Part shown: positions 33,265 through 41,456 of the stretch, in pieces
Layout: each line of letters opens with the position of its first letter
How positions within the stretch are numbered: the first letter of the stretch is position 1
Source of the DNA: Pacificimonas sp963710205
GTDB lineage: Bacteria; Pseudomonadota; Alphaproteobacteria; Sphingomonadales; Sphingomonadaceae
NCBI GenBank assembly: GCA_963710205.1
Contig: CAVPZG010000004.1
Location: forward strand, 310,001 to 374,000
Direction: 5' to 3'
Length of the DNA stretch: 64,000 bases
Made by a program: the position numbers and the translations under genes
Notes under the pieces: model-generated
Databases searched by the model: none
Told to the model about the DNA's origin: nothing
Seen by the model: the letters and a program-made list of their open reading frames with translations, nothing else

Positions 33265-35121
33265 TTAGGCGAGTGCCCAGCGGGACACCCAATATGTGAT
33301 TCCCGCACCGACATACGCCATCGCGAACAGATAGGTAAACATGAAGACGGGCCATTTGTAGCTATTCGTTTCCCGGCGCGTCACGGCGAAGGTCGAAATG
33401 CACTGCGGCGCGAAAACGAACCAGGCCAGGAAGGCAAGGGCAGTCGGCAGCGACCATTTTGAGCTGAGACGGTCGGTCAGTTCGACCTCCAGCACCTCCT
33501 CGTCATCCGCGTCGATGGCATAGACGGTCCCGAGCGCGGCGACGGCGACTTCGCGCGCGGCCATGCCGGGGACGAGCGCGATACTGATTTCCTTGTTGAA
33601 GCCGATGGGCGCGAAGACCTTTTCCAGCCCGCTACCGATCTGTCCGGCGATGCTGGCATCGACCTGGCTTTCGCCCTCCTCCGCGACGGGGTAGCTGGCG
33701 AACACCCAAAGCACCATCGTCGAGACGAGGATGATCGTGCCCGCGCGGCGCAGGAACGCCCATGCCCGCTGCCAGATGCCGATCAGCAGGTCGCGAATGG
33801 CGGGCCACTGATATTTCGGCATTTCCATCAGAAAGCCGCCATTCGCGCCCTTGGTGACCGTGCGCCGCAATGCCCAGGCCGCGACCAGCGCACCGATGAC
33901 GCCAAAGGCGTAAAGCCCGAACAGCACCAGTCCCTGCAATCCGACGCCCATGCCGACATTGCGGTCGGGAATGAAGGCGGCGATGATGACGGCATAGACG
34001 GGCAGGCGGGCCGAGCAGGTCATGAGCGGAGCGATCAGGATGGTCGTCAGCCGGTCCTTCGGATCGGAAATCGTGCGCGTCGCCATGATGCCGGGGATGG
34101 CGCAGGCGAAGCTCGAAAGCAGTGGAATGAAGGCGCGGCCACTCAGACCGACACTTGCCATCAGCCGGTCCATCAGGAACGCCGCGCGGGTCATGTAGCC
34201 CGATTGTTCAAGGACGAGGATGAAGGCGAACAGGATGATGATCTGCGGCAGGAAGACCACCACGGCGCCGACGCCGCCGAGCAGACCTTCGATCAGGAAG
34301 CCGCGCACCGGCCCGTCCGGCAATGCGCCGTCGACCAGCGCCTGCGCCCAGCCGATGCCCGCCTCAATGCCGTCGGCAAAGGGCGTGGCCCAGGCAAACA
34401 CGGCCTGAAACATCAAAAACAGGATGGCGGTCAGCAGCAGCGGGCCGATAATGGGGTGCAGGACAACCCGGTCGACGCGGCGCGTAACGCCGCCCGCGCT
34501 GACCTTCCCGCTGGCTTTTACCGCTCTGTCCGAAATACGGCGGGCCTCGCGCTGCATTGCGGGCAGGGCAAGGCCGCCGCGCGGTGTTGCCGCCCGCCCG
34601 GAAAGGGCAAGACGGGCCGCCGCGCCCAGCTCCGCAAGTCCGCGCCGCCTGACCGCAACCGTCGGAATGACCGGGACATCCAAATCGTCGGCGAGCCGCT
34701 CATGATCGATTTCCAGACCGTCGCGCGCGGCCAGGTCCATCATGTTCAGCGCCACGACAAGCGGGCGGCCCAGCTCCAGAAGCTCCAGCACGAAGCGCAG
34801 CTGGCTGGCCAGGTTCGTCGCGTCGACAACGGCTATGATCAGATCGGGCAGCTTCTCGAAATGCCCGCCGCCCAGCAGCACATCGCGTGTCACTTCTTCA
34901 TCGGGACTGCGCGGATCGAGGCTATATGCGCCGGGCAGGTCGACGAGGTCGGCGCGCGACCCGTCGGGCAGGATCAGCACGCCCGCCTTCCGCTCAACGG
35001 TCACGCCGGGATAATTGGCAACCTTCTGCCGCGCGCCGGTCATTGCGTTGAACAGGCTCGTCTTGCCCGCATTTGGATTGCCAACCAGCGCCACGACAGG
35101 CGCGGTCGTCACGTCACTCAT
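33265..35121 (-). CDS. feoB: Ferrous iron transporter FeoB
   Basis: 618 residues, at the short end for FeoB. N-terminal G domain: P-loop GNPNAGKTSLFN (15-26), Thr in VTVERK, switch II DLPGAYSLDP, and NMMDL for guanine specificity, followed by the helical GDI domain. The C-terminal part has the two Gate regions with about ten membrane segments (for example PLLLTAILFLMFQAVFAWAT; IPLLSSFACAIPGIMATRT). Imports Fe2+ across the inner membrane. Overlaps feoA by 4 nt. Confidence 0.97.
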   Translation of the reverse strand: MSDVTTAPVVALVGNPNAGKTSLFNAMTGARQKVANYPGVTVERKAGVLILPDGSRADLVDLPGAYSLDPRSPDEEVTRDVLLGGGHFEKLPDLIIAVVDATNLASQLRFVLELLELGRPLVVALNMMDLAARDGLEIDHERLADDLDVPVIPTVAVRRRGLAELGAAARLALSGRAATPRGGLALPAMQREARRISDRAVKASGKVSAGGVTRRVDRVVLHPIIGPLLLTAILFLMFQAVFAWATPFADGIEAGIGWAQALVDGALPDGPVRGFLIEGLLGGVGAVVVFLPQIIILFAFILVLEQSGYMTRAAFLMDRLMASVGLSGRAFIPLLSSFACAIPGIMATRTISDPKDRLTTILIAPLMTCSARLPVYAVIIAAFIPDRNVGMGVGLQGLVLFGLYAFGVIGALVAAWALRRTVTKGANGGFLMEMPKYQWPAIRDLLIGIWQRAWAFLRRAGTIILVSTMVLWVFASYPVAEEGESQVDASIAGQIGSGLEKVFAPIGFNKEISIALVPGMAAREVAVAALGTVYAIDADDEEVLEVELTDRLSSKWSLPTALAFLAWFVFAPQCISTFAVTRRETNSYKWPVFMFTYLFAMAYVGAGITYWVSRWALA

Positions 35122-35366
35122 TCAGCCGCCTCAAGTCTCTCGACCACCGCGACAGTCACGCAGGCGGCCTGTGCGCGGCGCATGGCAACGCAGGCGTTCC
35201 CGACACGGATGGCGATCGGATCGGCACCGAAGGCGGCGCGGTGCAGAAGTTCGACCTCCACACCTTCATCAAGGCCATGTTCGCGCAGACGGCGCTCTCC
35301 GGTCTCGTCCAGATCCATCGACAGGATATGGGCAACGACACCGGGGGAAAGCTGATCGATTCGCAT
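35118..35366 (-). CDS. feoA: Ferrous iron transport protein FeoA
   Basis: 82 residues, SH3-like fold that regulates FeoB. MRIDQLSPGVVAHILSMD, GERRLREHGLDEGVEVELL and DPIAIRVGNACVAMRRAQA follow the family pattern. The ATG at 35364-35366 is chosen; a TTG three codons earlier (35375) is possible. It is the first gene of feoAB, and a Fur-like palindrome lies just upstream. Confidence 0.92.
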   Translation of the reverse strand: MRIDQLSPGVVAHILSMDLDETGERRLREHGLDEGVEVELLHRAAFGADPIAIRVGNACVAMRRAQAACVTVAVVERLEAAE

Positions 35367-35389
35367 GCGGGACAAACTCGTTGGAGAAG

Positions 35390-35408
35390 TTATTGCGAGA
35401 CATTATCA
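35390..35408 (-). promoter_or_regulatory. Weak Fur-like operator upstream of feoAB
   Basis: Minus-strand TGATAATGTCTCGCAATAA keeps a full left half-site (GATAATG) and a partial right half (CAATAA) of the 19-bp Fur box. It lies 24-42 bp upstream of the feoA start, an appropriate place for iron repression. Match is imperfect, so this is tentative. Confidence 0.35.
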
Positions 35409-35453
35409 GCTAAGTCAGATGCTGGCTAGATGCCCGTATCCGGATCCCGAAGT

Positions 35454-36125
35454 TTAGACGCCGGGGTAACGCAGCCTGCCGAGGAAGCGGGTCAGGCTTG
35501 GCTTGTGACGTGTCGCCTTTGACAGACGGGCCTTGGTTTTTTCGAACTGCATCACATTATCGATTCGCCGTGACAGGAAGGCGCGCGTGTCGGCAAAATC
35601 CTCACTCTCGTCCTGCAGCCAGTAAAGCAGCGTCGAGGAATAGACGCCCGACAGGATCGCGCGTTTGGTGTAGTGATTATAGTCCGTCGCCGTGTCGCCC
35701 GCCGCGCGCCACATCGCATCGACCGTCGCCCACAGCGTCCGCACGGAGGTCAGCGCGTGCTGCGGCTTCGCCAGCACTTTGGAGGCGGCCCGCACGGCCT
35801 CCTTGTCGGGATCTGCATGTTCCAGCCTGACCTCCACGGCGCGGCGGATGCGGTCACGGATTTTCATGTCCGCCACACCTTCTGCGTCCAGCGCCGCCAG
35901 CATGTCGGCGTCCGCAACCTCCAGCCACGCCTTCACCATGTCGATGTCGCCGCCGGGGAAGACCAGCCGAGTCCGGTCCTTTGGCACTTCCAGCCGCTCC
36001 GCCGCCGTTTCCGCCGCTGTCCAGCCCCAGCCGTCAAAGGCGACGTCTTGCAACATGTCGCGGACCAGGACGGGGCGCAGTTCATCAAGCGTCATGTCGG
36101 CGGGTTTGATGGCGGGGTCGGTCAT
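35454..36125 (-). CDS. COQ9 family ubiquinone biosynthesis protein
   Basis: 223 residues. The C-terminal COQ9 domain is clear: NHYTKRAILSGVYSSTLLYWLQDESEDF, ahead of the RIDNVMQFEK helix; the N-terminal half has the TetR-like helical fold (MLQDVAFDGWGWTAAETAA). COQ9 binds lipids and presents the ubiquinone precursor to the hydroxylase COQ7. It is upstream of feoAB on the same strand, with an 88-bp gap. Found mainly in alphaproteobacteria and mitochondria. Confidence 0.93.
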   Translation of the reverse strand: MTDPAIKPADMTLDELRPVLVRDMLQDVAFDGWGWTAAETAAERLEVPKDRTRLVFPGGDIDMVKAWLEVADADMLAALDAEGVADMKIRDRIRRAVEVRLEHADPDKEAVRAASKVLAKPQHALTSVRTLWATVDAMWRAAGDTATDYNHYTKRAILSGVYSSTLLYWLQDESEDFADTRAFLSRRIDNVMQFEKTKARLSKATRHKPSLTRFLGRLRYPGV

Positions 36126-36320
36126 GTGCTACACAATGTAACGGCTATGCCGGTTCGGCAAGCCCGCGCGGCAATATGCGCCCTTATCCTCATGGCGCAA
36201 CGGAACGACTTGCGACTCCCGCGCGTCATTGCTATGTGCCGCGCCGCTTGGCTGGCGAACTCATGTTCGGCGGCCCAATTCATTTTGTGCAACAACACCA
36301 ATTCGGAGTGACGAACCCAC

Positions 36321-36527
36321 ATGCAGATCATCGTTCGCGATAACAATGTCGACCAGGCGCTGCGCGCGCTCAAGAAAAAGCTGCAGCGCGAAGGCGTCTA
36401 CCGCGAGATGAAACTGCGCCGTCATTACGAAAAGCCCTCCGAAAAGCGTGCCCGCCAGGCCGCTGCCGCCGTGCGCCGCGCGCGCAAGCTGGAGCGCAAG
36501 CGCGAGGAACGCGACGGCATCCGCTAG
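36321..36527 (+). CDS. rpsU: 30S ribosomal protein S21
   Basis: 68 residues: MQIIVRDNNVDQALRALKKK followed by a basic helix-rich tail ending KREERDGIR. Typical alphaproteobacterial bS21, needed for initiation at the 30S subunit. GGAGTGA lies upstream of the ATG. The 195-bp gap between COQ9 and rpsU shows no further gene. Confidence 0.97.
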   Translation: MQIIVRDNNVDQALRALKKKLQREGVYREMKLRRHYEKPSEKRARQAAAAVRRARKLERKREERDGIR

Positions 36528-36575
36528 GACCGCCTGCCAACCTTTCAGTCCTCATTTTCCGGAAAGTTCCGAGCC

Positions 36576-37103
36576 ATGGCCAAGCGTTCGACCATTGCCG
36601 ACCCCATGTCTGGCGGCCAGCTGCGCCAGCGCGGCGTCGCTTTCTGGCTGGGACTGCTGGCACTGGCAGCCATCGCAATGGGGCTGTTCTCCTGCGTAGG
36701 AACAAATTCGATGAAGCGCACGGCAACCGAAAGCGGTCTTGAATATCAGGTGCTGCGCGAAGGCGATGGCGCGTCCCCCGCCGCGGACGACATGGTGCTT
36801 GTCCATTACGAGGGCAGCCTTGCCGATGGTACGGTCTTCGACTCCAGCTACGCGCGCGGCCAGCCCGCGCCGTTCGGTGTCAATCAGGTTATCCCGGGTT
36901 TTGCCGAGGGCCTGCAGCTCATGCAGGTCGGTTCCAAATACCGCCTCTTCATCCCGTCTGATCTTGGCTATGGCGCGACGGGCGCCGGCGATGCCATTCC
37001 GCCAAATTCCGATCTGATGTTTGAAGTCGAGCTGCTCGACATCGCACCAAGGAACATGGCGATGCCGCAGGGTCCGGGTGCCGGGGACACGCCCTCCAAC
37101 TAG
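36576..37103 (+). CDS. Membrane-anchored FKBP-type peptidyl-prolyl isomerase
   Basis: 175 residues. One N-terminal transmembrane segment (AFWLGLLALAAIAMGLFSC) and then a FKBP domain: SGLEYQVLREGDG, VLVHYEGSLADGTVFDSSY, PFGVNQVIPGFAEGLQLMQVG and YGATGAGDAIPPNSDLMFEVELLDI. The domain most likely faces the periplasm and assists folding of secreted proteins. Cys at the end of the helix could be a lipobox, but the surrounding residues are not ideal. It follows rpsU by 48 bp. Confidence 0.92.
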   Translation: MAKRSTIADPMSGGQLRQRGVAFWLGLLALAAIAMGLFSCVGTNSMKRTATESGLEYQVLREGDGASPAADDMVLVHYEGSLADGTVFDSSYARGQPAPFGVNQVIPGFAEGLQLMQVGSKYRLFIPSDLGYGATGAGDAIPPNSDLMFEVELLDIAPRNMAMPQGPGAGDTPSN

Positions 37104-37146
37104 TTTTCTTGCCGTCCATGCGGCAGGTCATTAGCGCAGGACGTGC

Positions 37147-37737
37147 ATGACGCGCTCTCCGGCTCCATCCCTGACACTGTCCGATATATCGCTTTCGCGC
37201 GGAGGACGGTTGCTGGTTTCCGGCGTCAACTTATCGCTGGCGGCTGGAGATTGCCTGCTGGTGGAGGGTGCGAACGGCAGCGGCAAGTCCAGCCTTCTAA
37301 GAATGCTGGCAGCGCTTTTGCCGGTGGATAGCGGCAGGCTTCATGTCGCTGGGAAAACCGCATGGCTGGGCCACGAAAACGCCCTCGCCGCCGAATACAG
37401 TCTGCGTTCGGAAATGCTGTTCTGGACCGGACAGCTGCCGCCGCCGGATGTCGACGACTTTGACATGTCGCCCCTGATGGACATGCCTGTCCACATGCTG
37501 TCGCAGGGGCAGAAACGCCGGGCGGCGCTCTGGCGGCTCGCCGCCAGCCATGCGGACATCTGGCTGCTGGACGAACCGGCGGCCGGTCTCGACCTGCGGA
37601 ACCGCGATCGCCTGTTGCGCTTGATTTCCCGCCATCTGCAAGACGGCGGAATTACCGTTATCGCCGCCCATGGCGACATGGACTTGCCAGACGCGCAGCG
37701 GCTCGCGCTTGGCGGCCTGCGGGAGCCGTCGGCATGA
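37147..37737 (+). CDS. ccmA: Cytochrome c biogenesis ABC transporter ATP-binding protein CcmA
   Basis: 196 residues. Walker A GANGSGKSSLL (about 40-50), signature MLSQGQKRRAALW, Walker B IWLLDEPAAGLD and the H-loop AAHGDMD are intact. It powers release of heme-loaded CcmE in system I cytochrome c maturation with CcmB, which overlaps it by 4 nt. ccmC, which usually follows ccmB, is not in this window. Confidence 0.93.
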   Translation: MTRSPAPSLTLSDISLSRGGRLLVSGVNLSLAAGDCLLVEGANGSGKSSLLRMLAALLPVDSGRLHVAGKTAWLGHENALAAEYSLRSEMLFWTGQLPPPDVDDFDMSPLMDMPVHMLSQGQKRRAALWRLAASHADIWLLDEPAAGLDLRNRDRLLRLISRHLQDGGITVIAAHGDMDLPDAQRLALGGLREPSA

Positions 37738-38336
37738 CCCTGACGCGCCTGATCCGCCGCCATATCCGTTTTGGCGACGCCCTGATCCCGGTCGCGTTTT
37801 TCCTGATCGTCGTCAGCCTGTCCGCATTCGCAGTCGGGCCTGACCGCGCGCTGCTCGCGAAAACCGGCCCCGGCAGCCTCTGGATCGCCGCTCTTCTCGC
37901 GAGCCTGCTTCCCACCGGGACGCTGATTGCCGACGATGTCAGGACCGGCGCGCTCGATCATTTGCGCGTCACCGGTCTATCGCTGGAGGTGATCATGGCC
38001 GCACGGATTTTCTCGCACTGGATCGGTTTTGCGCCTGCGCTCATCCTTGCCGCGATGATTGCCTCGGGCCTGACGGGAATACAGCCAGGAAAGGGCCTGT
38101 TTTCGCTCTTTCTCGGGACCGTGCCACTGGCGGCACTGGGCGTCGTCGCCGCCGCCCTGATTTCCGGCGCACGGGGAGGAAGCGCGGTGGCGGGGATCAT
38201 CGTCCTGCCCCTTGCTTTGCCCGTGCTGATCTTCGGCGTTGAGGATGCGCTCAGGCTGACGGCCGCGGCGGGTCTGTTCCTGACGGCGCTATCACCCTTT
38301 GCCGCTGCCGCGGCCCTGCGGGTCAGTCAGACCTGA
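37734..38336 (+). CDS. ccmB: Heme exporter CcmB
   Basis: 200 residues, six hydrophobic segments, CcmB family (FGDALIPVAFFLIVVSLSAF; TGTLIADDVRTGALDHLRVTG at the segment joining helices 2-3; PLALPVLIFGVEDALR near the C-terminus). Membrane partner of CcmA. It converges with the response regulator, overlapping by 14 nt. Confidence 0.9.
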   Translation: MTLTRLIRRHIRFGDALIPVAFFLIVVSLSAFAVGPDRALLAKTGPGSLWIAALLASLLPTGTLIADDVRTGALDHLRVTGLSLEVIMAARIFSHWIGFAPALILAAMIASGLTGIQPGKGLFSLFLGTVPLAALGVVAAALISGARGGSAVAGIIVLPLALPVLIFGVEDALRLTAAAGLFLTALSPFAAAAALRVSQT

Positions 38337-38718
38337 GCAGCAGCTTTTCAACTTCCTCGACCAGCCGCTGCGTATGGACGGGTTTGTTGCAGACGGGGAT
38401 GTTTCCAAAGCGCGCCTCCAATGTGTTGGCCTCGCCGTGCCCCGTATGGAAAAGAAAGGGCACTCCTCGCGATTTGAGCTTCTCCGCTATGGGATAGACG
38501 TCCTCGCCGCGCAGATTAATGTCGAGAATGGCGGCATCGAATTTCTCGTTTGGATCGTCGGCGATCAGGAGGCCGTCCGAAACACGCATGATCGGCCCCC
38601 GCACCCTGAAGCCCCGGTCTTCCAGTGCCGCTTCGATGTCCATGGCGATCAACAACTCATCCTCTACCAACAGGATGGTGCGCCCAGACATGGGGTCGTC
38701 TGGTGTGTTTGGTGACAT
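38323..38718 (-). CDS. Single-domain response regulator (CheY-like receiver)
   Basis: 131 residues with only a receiver domain. Acidic pocket VEDELL, phosphoacceptor Asp in AAILDINLRG, Thr/Ser in LFHTGHG and Lys in VCNKPV. Related receivers act in alphaproteobacterial general-stress or two-component phosphorelays; no histidine kinase is adjacent. Start could instead be the ATG nine codons in (38689-38691, MSGRTILLVEDE). Confidence 0.88.
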   Translation of the reverse strand: MSPNTPDDPMSGRTILLVEDELLIAMDIEAALEDRGFRVRGPIMRVSDGLLIADDPNEKFDAAILDINLRGEDVYPIAEKLKSRGVPFLFHTGHGEANTLEARFGNIPVCNKPVHTQRLVEEVEKLLLRSD

Positions 38719-38838
38719 GGTAAAGCCGAACCTGCTATTTCGCTTCGTCCGGGATCAACAGCCCGCCGCCCGAAAAGTTGCCGCCAGATTGAAATTTGTC
38801 TGCTGGACCATCCGCCGTTCAAAGGCTAGCGCGGGCCT

Positions 38839-39420
38839 ATGCTGAAACGGCTCTATCACTGGACGCTGGCCAAGGCGGCGCATCCGCTTGCCGAACGCTG
38901 GCTGGCGCTGGTTTCCTTCATGGAATCCAGCTTTTTCCCCATTCCGCCGGACATCATGCTGATCCCGATGGCGCTTGCAAAGCCGCTAAAGGCGTTTCGC
39001 TTCGCACTTATCACCACAATCGCGTCAGTGATCGGGGCGGCCGTCGGCTGGATCATCGGCGCGAGCTTTTTCAACACGGCGGGTGTCTGGCTGCTCGACG
39101 TCTATGGTGTGCAGGACCAGTTTGCAGAGATTGCCGCCCAGTTCAACGAGCGCGGCATCTGGATCGTGCTGGCGGCGGGCTTCACCCCTATCCCTTTCAA
39201 GGTCATCACCATCGCCAGCGGTGCCACGGGCCTGTCGATCTATGTCCTGCTGACGGCGAGCCTGGTCGCGCGCGGCGCGCGGTTCTTTCTTCTCGCGGCG
39301 CTGCTGCGCTGGTTTGGCGAACCCGTGAAGGCCATCATAGAAAAGCATTTCGGCCTTGTCACAACAGTGGTGGCGCTGCTGTTCGTCGGCGGTTTTGTCG
39401 CGGTCCGTTATCTGATCTGA
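38839..39420 (+). CDS. YqaA/DedA-family membrane protein
   Basis: 193 residues, VTT/SNARE-associated domain. LVSFMESSFFPIPPDIMLIP is the conserved entry segment, followed by a helix-rich middle and GFTPIPFKVITIASGATGLS and the ARFFLLAALLRWFGEPVK region. Several membrane helices. Proteins of this family are lipid scramblases or transporters; in alphaproteobacteria YqaA-like proteins often lie near a disulfide bond formation gene, which is not seen here. Confidence 0.88.
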   Translation: MLKRLYHWTLAKAAHPLAERWLALVSFMESSFFPIPPDIMLIPMALAKPLKAFRFALITTIASVIGAAVGWIIGASFFNTAGVWLLDVYGVQDQFAEIAAQFNERGIWIVLAAGFTPIPFKVITIASGATGLSIYVLLTASLVARGARFFLLAALLRWFGEPVKAIIEKHFGLVTTVVALLFVGGFVAVRYLI

Positions 39421-39481
39421 GGCAGGGAACCGCAATCCGCGTCGTGAATTGATGGCATGAACACTTCGAAAGGGGCAGAAC

Positions 39482-39715
39482 ATGCTTGGAAAAATCATCG
39501 GCGCGACAGCGGGCCGGAAGGTAGCGAATATGGTGGGCTCGAAAGTCGGCGGACCTGTCGGCGCGGCAATCGGCTACGGCCTTGTCTCACGCCGGTTTCG
39601 CGGCGCAGCCCTTGGCGGACTCGCGGTCATGGGCGGCCTTGCGCTGTTCCGCAAATGGCGCGGGTCAGGAGTCCGGCGTTGCGACAGAACCCTTTGTGGA
39701 AGAAGCAAAGGGTAA
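39482..39715 (+). CDS. Small glycine-rich protein with a probable C-terminal frameshift
   Basis: 77 residues as read: a basic, glycine/alanine-rich hydrophobic region with possible transmembrane segments (AAIGYGLV, GLAVMGGLALFRKW). The last 16 residues (after FRKWRG) look non-natural. In the +1 frame an acidic tail with no such oddity (ESGVATEPFVEEAKGNG, ending LPAYSPR, stop at 39780-39782) follows at once; removing one G from the GGG at about 39660-39662 joins them. The gene may therefore run to 39782. Function unknown. Confidence 0.55.
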   Translation: MLGKIIGATAGRKVANMVGSKVGGPVGAAIGYGLVSRRFRGAALGGLAVMGGLALFRKWRGSGVRRCDRTLCGRSKG

Positions 39716-39778
39716 CGGCATGGCGGCGGCGGAAATGGCCCAGGTGAACGGAGATCCGCTACCCGCCTATTCGCCGCG

Positions 39779-40198
39779 TTAGGCGCTGTCCTGATCCCCA
39801 TCGAGGAAGCGGCTGACGACGTCTTTCGCCACCCGGACCGGACGATGGGAGTCGGCATCGACCGAGCACCAGATGCTTTCGATTTCCGCAAGGATGTCGG
39901 TGCCGCGCTTGATGGTCGTGCGGTAGAATGCGCGGACACCCTTCACCCGCTCCAGGACGACGCTCGCGACCAGACTGTCGTCCAGAAACGCCGCCCGGCG
40001 GTAGGTGATGTCGTGTTTCAGCGCGATCCACAGATATCGGGCCTGCGCCTCGGTGGGAGCGAACTTTTCCCAGTGCTTCACGACCGCTTCCTGAACCCAG
40101 GACAAATACACCGCATTGTTAACGTGACCCATATGGTCAATATGGGATGCGCTTATCGCAAGCGGATGATCGATACGGGCAGTCGTCATATGAACCAT
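39779..40198 (-). CDS. 4-hydroxybenzoyl-CoA thioesterase-like hot-dog protein
   Basis: 139 residues, single hot-dog domain. ISASHIDHMGHVNNAVYLSWVQEA contains the conserved Asp/His/Asn of the 4HBT family, and RYLWIALKHDITYRRAAFLDD is the family's following strand. Likely an acyl-CoA thioesterase of the YbgC/4HBT type. It is divergent from the TetR regulator, with 19 bp between starts; the ATG at 40187-40189 is an alternative start. Confidence 0.88.
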   Translation of the reverse strand: MVHMTTARIDHPLAISASHIDHMGHVNNAVYLSWVQEAVVKHWEKFAPTEAQARYLWIALKHDITYRRAAFLDDSLVASVVLERVKGVRAFYRTTIKRGTDILAEIESIWCSVDADSHRPVRVAKDVVSRFLDGDQDSA

Positions 40199-40217
40199 AG
40201 TAACCTAATTATCACTG

Positions 40218-40889
40218 ATGCCAATAAGGAATCGTAAAGGCCGCCGTCCCGCCGAGGAGGTGCGCGCTGACGCGGTTACCGCTGCGCGCAAACTTCTGAT
40301 TGCGGAGGGGCCGCAGGCCGTCACGTTGAAAGCCGTGGCGAAGGCGCTTGGGATGACGCACGGCAACATTACGCATCATTTCGGATCTGCGGGCGGATTG
40401 CACGCCGCGCTGATCGGCATGATGACGCGCGAATTGACCGCCATTGTCGAGCATCTGGCGGCGGAGCTGAGAGATCGGCGCGCCACACCGCGTGAAATCG
40501 TCGACACGGTTTTCGATGCGTTCGGGCGCGGCGGCGCGACACGCCTGATTGCCTGGGTCGAATTATCGGGAAAGCCCGCCGACCTTGCGCCTTTTCACGC
40601 TGCCGTCGCGGATCTGGTCGATGCGCTGACCGGTGAAGTGCCGGGGCGGCGCAAGATCGACTCCGCGCGTGTGACACTGGCAGTCATGTTGCCCGCACTG
40701 GGGCATGCGCTGGTGCGCGATCAGCTGGATGCGGAACTGGGCATCGGTGACGATGATGTCCGTTCCCTTGTCGCAACGACACTTGGCGCGCTGCTCAGAC
40801 TGGAGCGCATGGGCGCGCGGCGTCCGAACGCCAGGCGCCCCGAGGCGGCTAGTGGACCTCGCCAACCACGTCCACGAGCTGAAGCATGA
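40218..40889 (+). CDS. TetR-family transcriptional regulator
   Basis: 223 residues. N-terminal HTH (RADAVTAARKLLIAEGPQAVTLKAVAKALG, then MTHGNITHHFGSAGGLH) and a variable ligand domain. Divergent from the thioesterase, whose start is only 19 bp away, so it could control that gene. The last 25 residues (RPNARRPEAASG onward) are unusually basic and overlap an oppositely oriented small gene by 41 nt, which may reflect a late stop codon. Confidence 0.88.
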   Translation: MPIRNRKGRRPAEEVRADAVTAARKLLIAEGPQAVTLKAVAKALGMTHGNITHHFGSAGGLHAALIGMMTRELTAIVEHLAAELRDRRATPREIVDTVFDAFGRGGATRLIAWVELSGKPADLAPFHAAVADLVDALTGEVPGRRKIDSARVTLAVMLPALGHALVRDQLDAELGIGDDDVRSLVATTLGALLRLERMGARRPNARRPEAASGPRQPRPRAEA

Positions 40890-41058
40890 GAACAGCCCGT
40901 TCCACCTGCCGCCAGCGGGCGAAATTCTGGTTGTCGCCAGCGTTCAGATGCGCGTCGGCGATGGTCGCGGCTTCTATGACGGCTTCGTCGCCAAAGCGGT
41001 CGACAAGGATGGCGGCTTCGTCGAATGAGAAGCGATCGTTCACTGCCTGGATGTACAT
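40849..41058 (-). CDS. Small conserved-type hypothetical protein
   Basis: 69 residues from ATG 41056-41058: MYIQAVNDRFSFDEAAILVD, then GDEAVIEAATIADAHLNAGD, then NQNFARWRQVERAVLML. Composition is balanced and helical, and it resembles small sphingomonad proteins with a WRQVERA segment. No function is known. It converges with and overlaps the TetR gene by 41 nt. Confidence 0.6.
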   Translation of the reverse strand: MYIQAVNDRFSFDEAAILVDRFGDEAVIEAATIADAHLNAGDNQNFARWRQVERAVLMLQLVDVVGEVH

Positions 41059-41226
41059 GGCGCGAATGGTGTCCCGAAAAATTACTGTCCGGCGCAGCAC
41101 CGCAAAGGTTGTGCCATTTCGCGCTGCCGGGCGTAGATACGTCCGCGCATGCTTTCGGATGCCTGAACATATGTGCGATTTGTCTTATTTCGGAACAGGT
41201 GATGCACATTGGCCACAAATCACAAC

Positions 41227-41373
41227 ATGAGCGCGGCAGGCATTCTCCTTGCCCTGTCGATCACGATCGGGGCCGTTGTCGGCATCATGCTCGGCCAGCC
41301 ATCGGCCGGATTGCTGATCGGGCTTGGCACGGGGATCGCGATTGCCATCGCGCTACGCATTTTCAGGCGCTGA
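41227..41373 (+). CDS. Small two-helix membrane protein (48 aa)
   Basis: 48 residues: MSAAGILLALSITIGAVVGI, then MLGQPSAGLLIGLGTGIAIA, ending LRIFRR. Two hydrophobic segments linked by GQPSAG and a positive C-terminus, as in widespread small hypothetical membrane proteins. It ends just before the pstS terminator, on the opposite strand. Function unknown. The ~170 bp between this gene and the WRQVERA gene show no feature. Confidence 0.65.
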   Translation: MSAAGILLALSITIGAVVGIMLGQPSAGLLIGLGTGIAIAIALRIFRR

Positions 41374-41380
41374 CAGCGGC

Positions 41381-41436
41381 AGAAAAACAAGAAACGCCCC
41401 GTTTCGGCCCTCCATCGAAGAGCGAAACGGGGCGTT
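41381..41436 (-). terminator. Strong hairpin terminator of pstS
   Basis: A 14-bp perfect inverted repeat, AACGCCCCGTTTCG (41393-41406) with CGAAACGGGGCGTT (41423-41436), loop 16 nt, followed on the minus strand by a T-rich run (TTCTTGTTTTTCT). It lies 21 bp past the pstS stop. The plus strand is not T-rich after the stem. Confidence 0.8.
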
Positions 41437-41456
41437 CAAATGAAACCTGACCGGAT

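Noticed and set aside
35376..35453. Intrinsic terminator between COQ9 and feoA
   Set aside because: No stem followed by a T-tract could be found in this interval.
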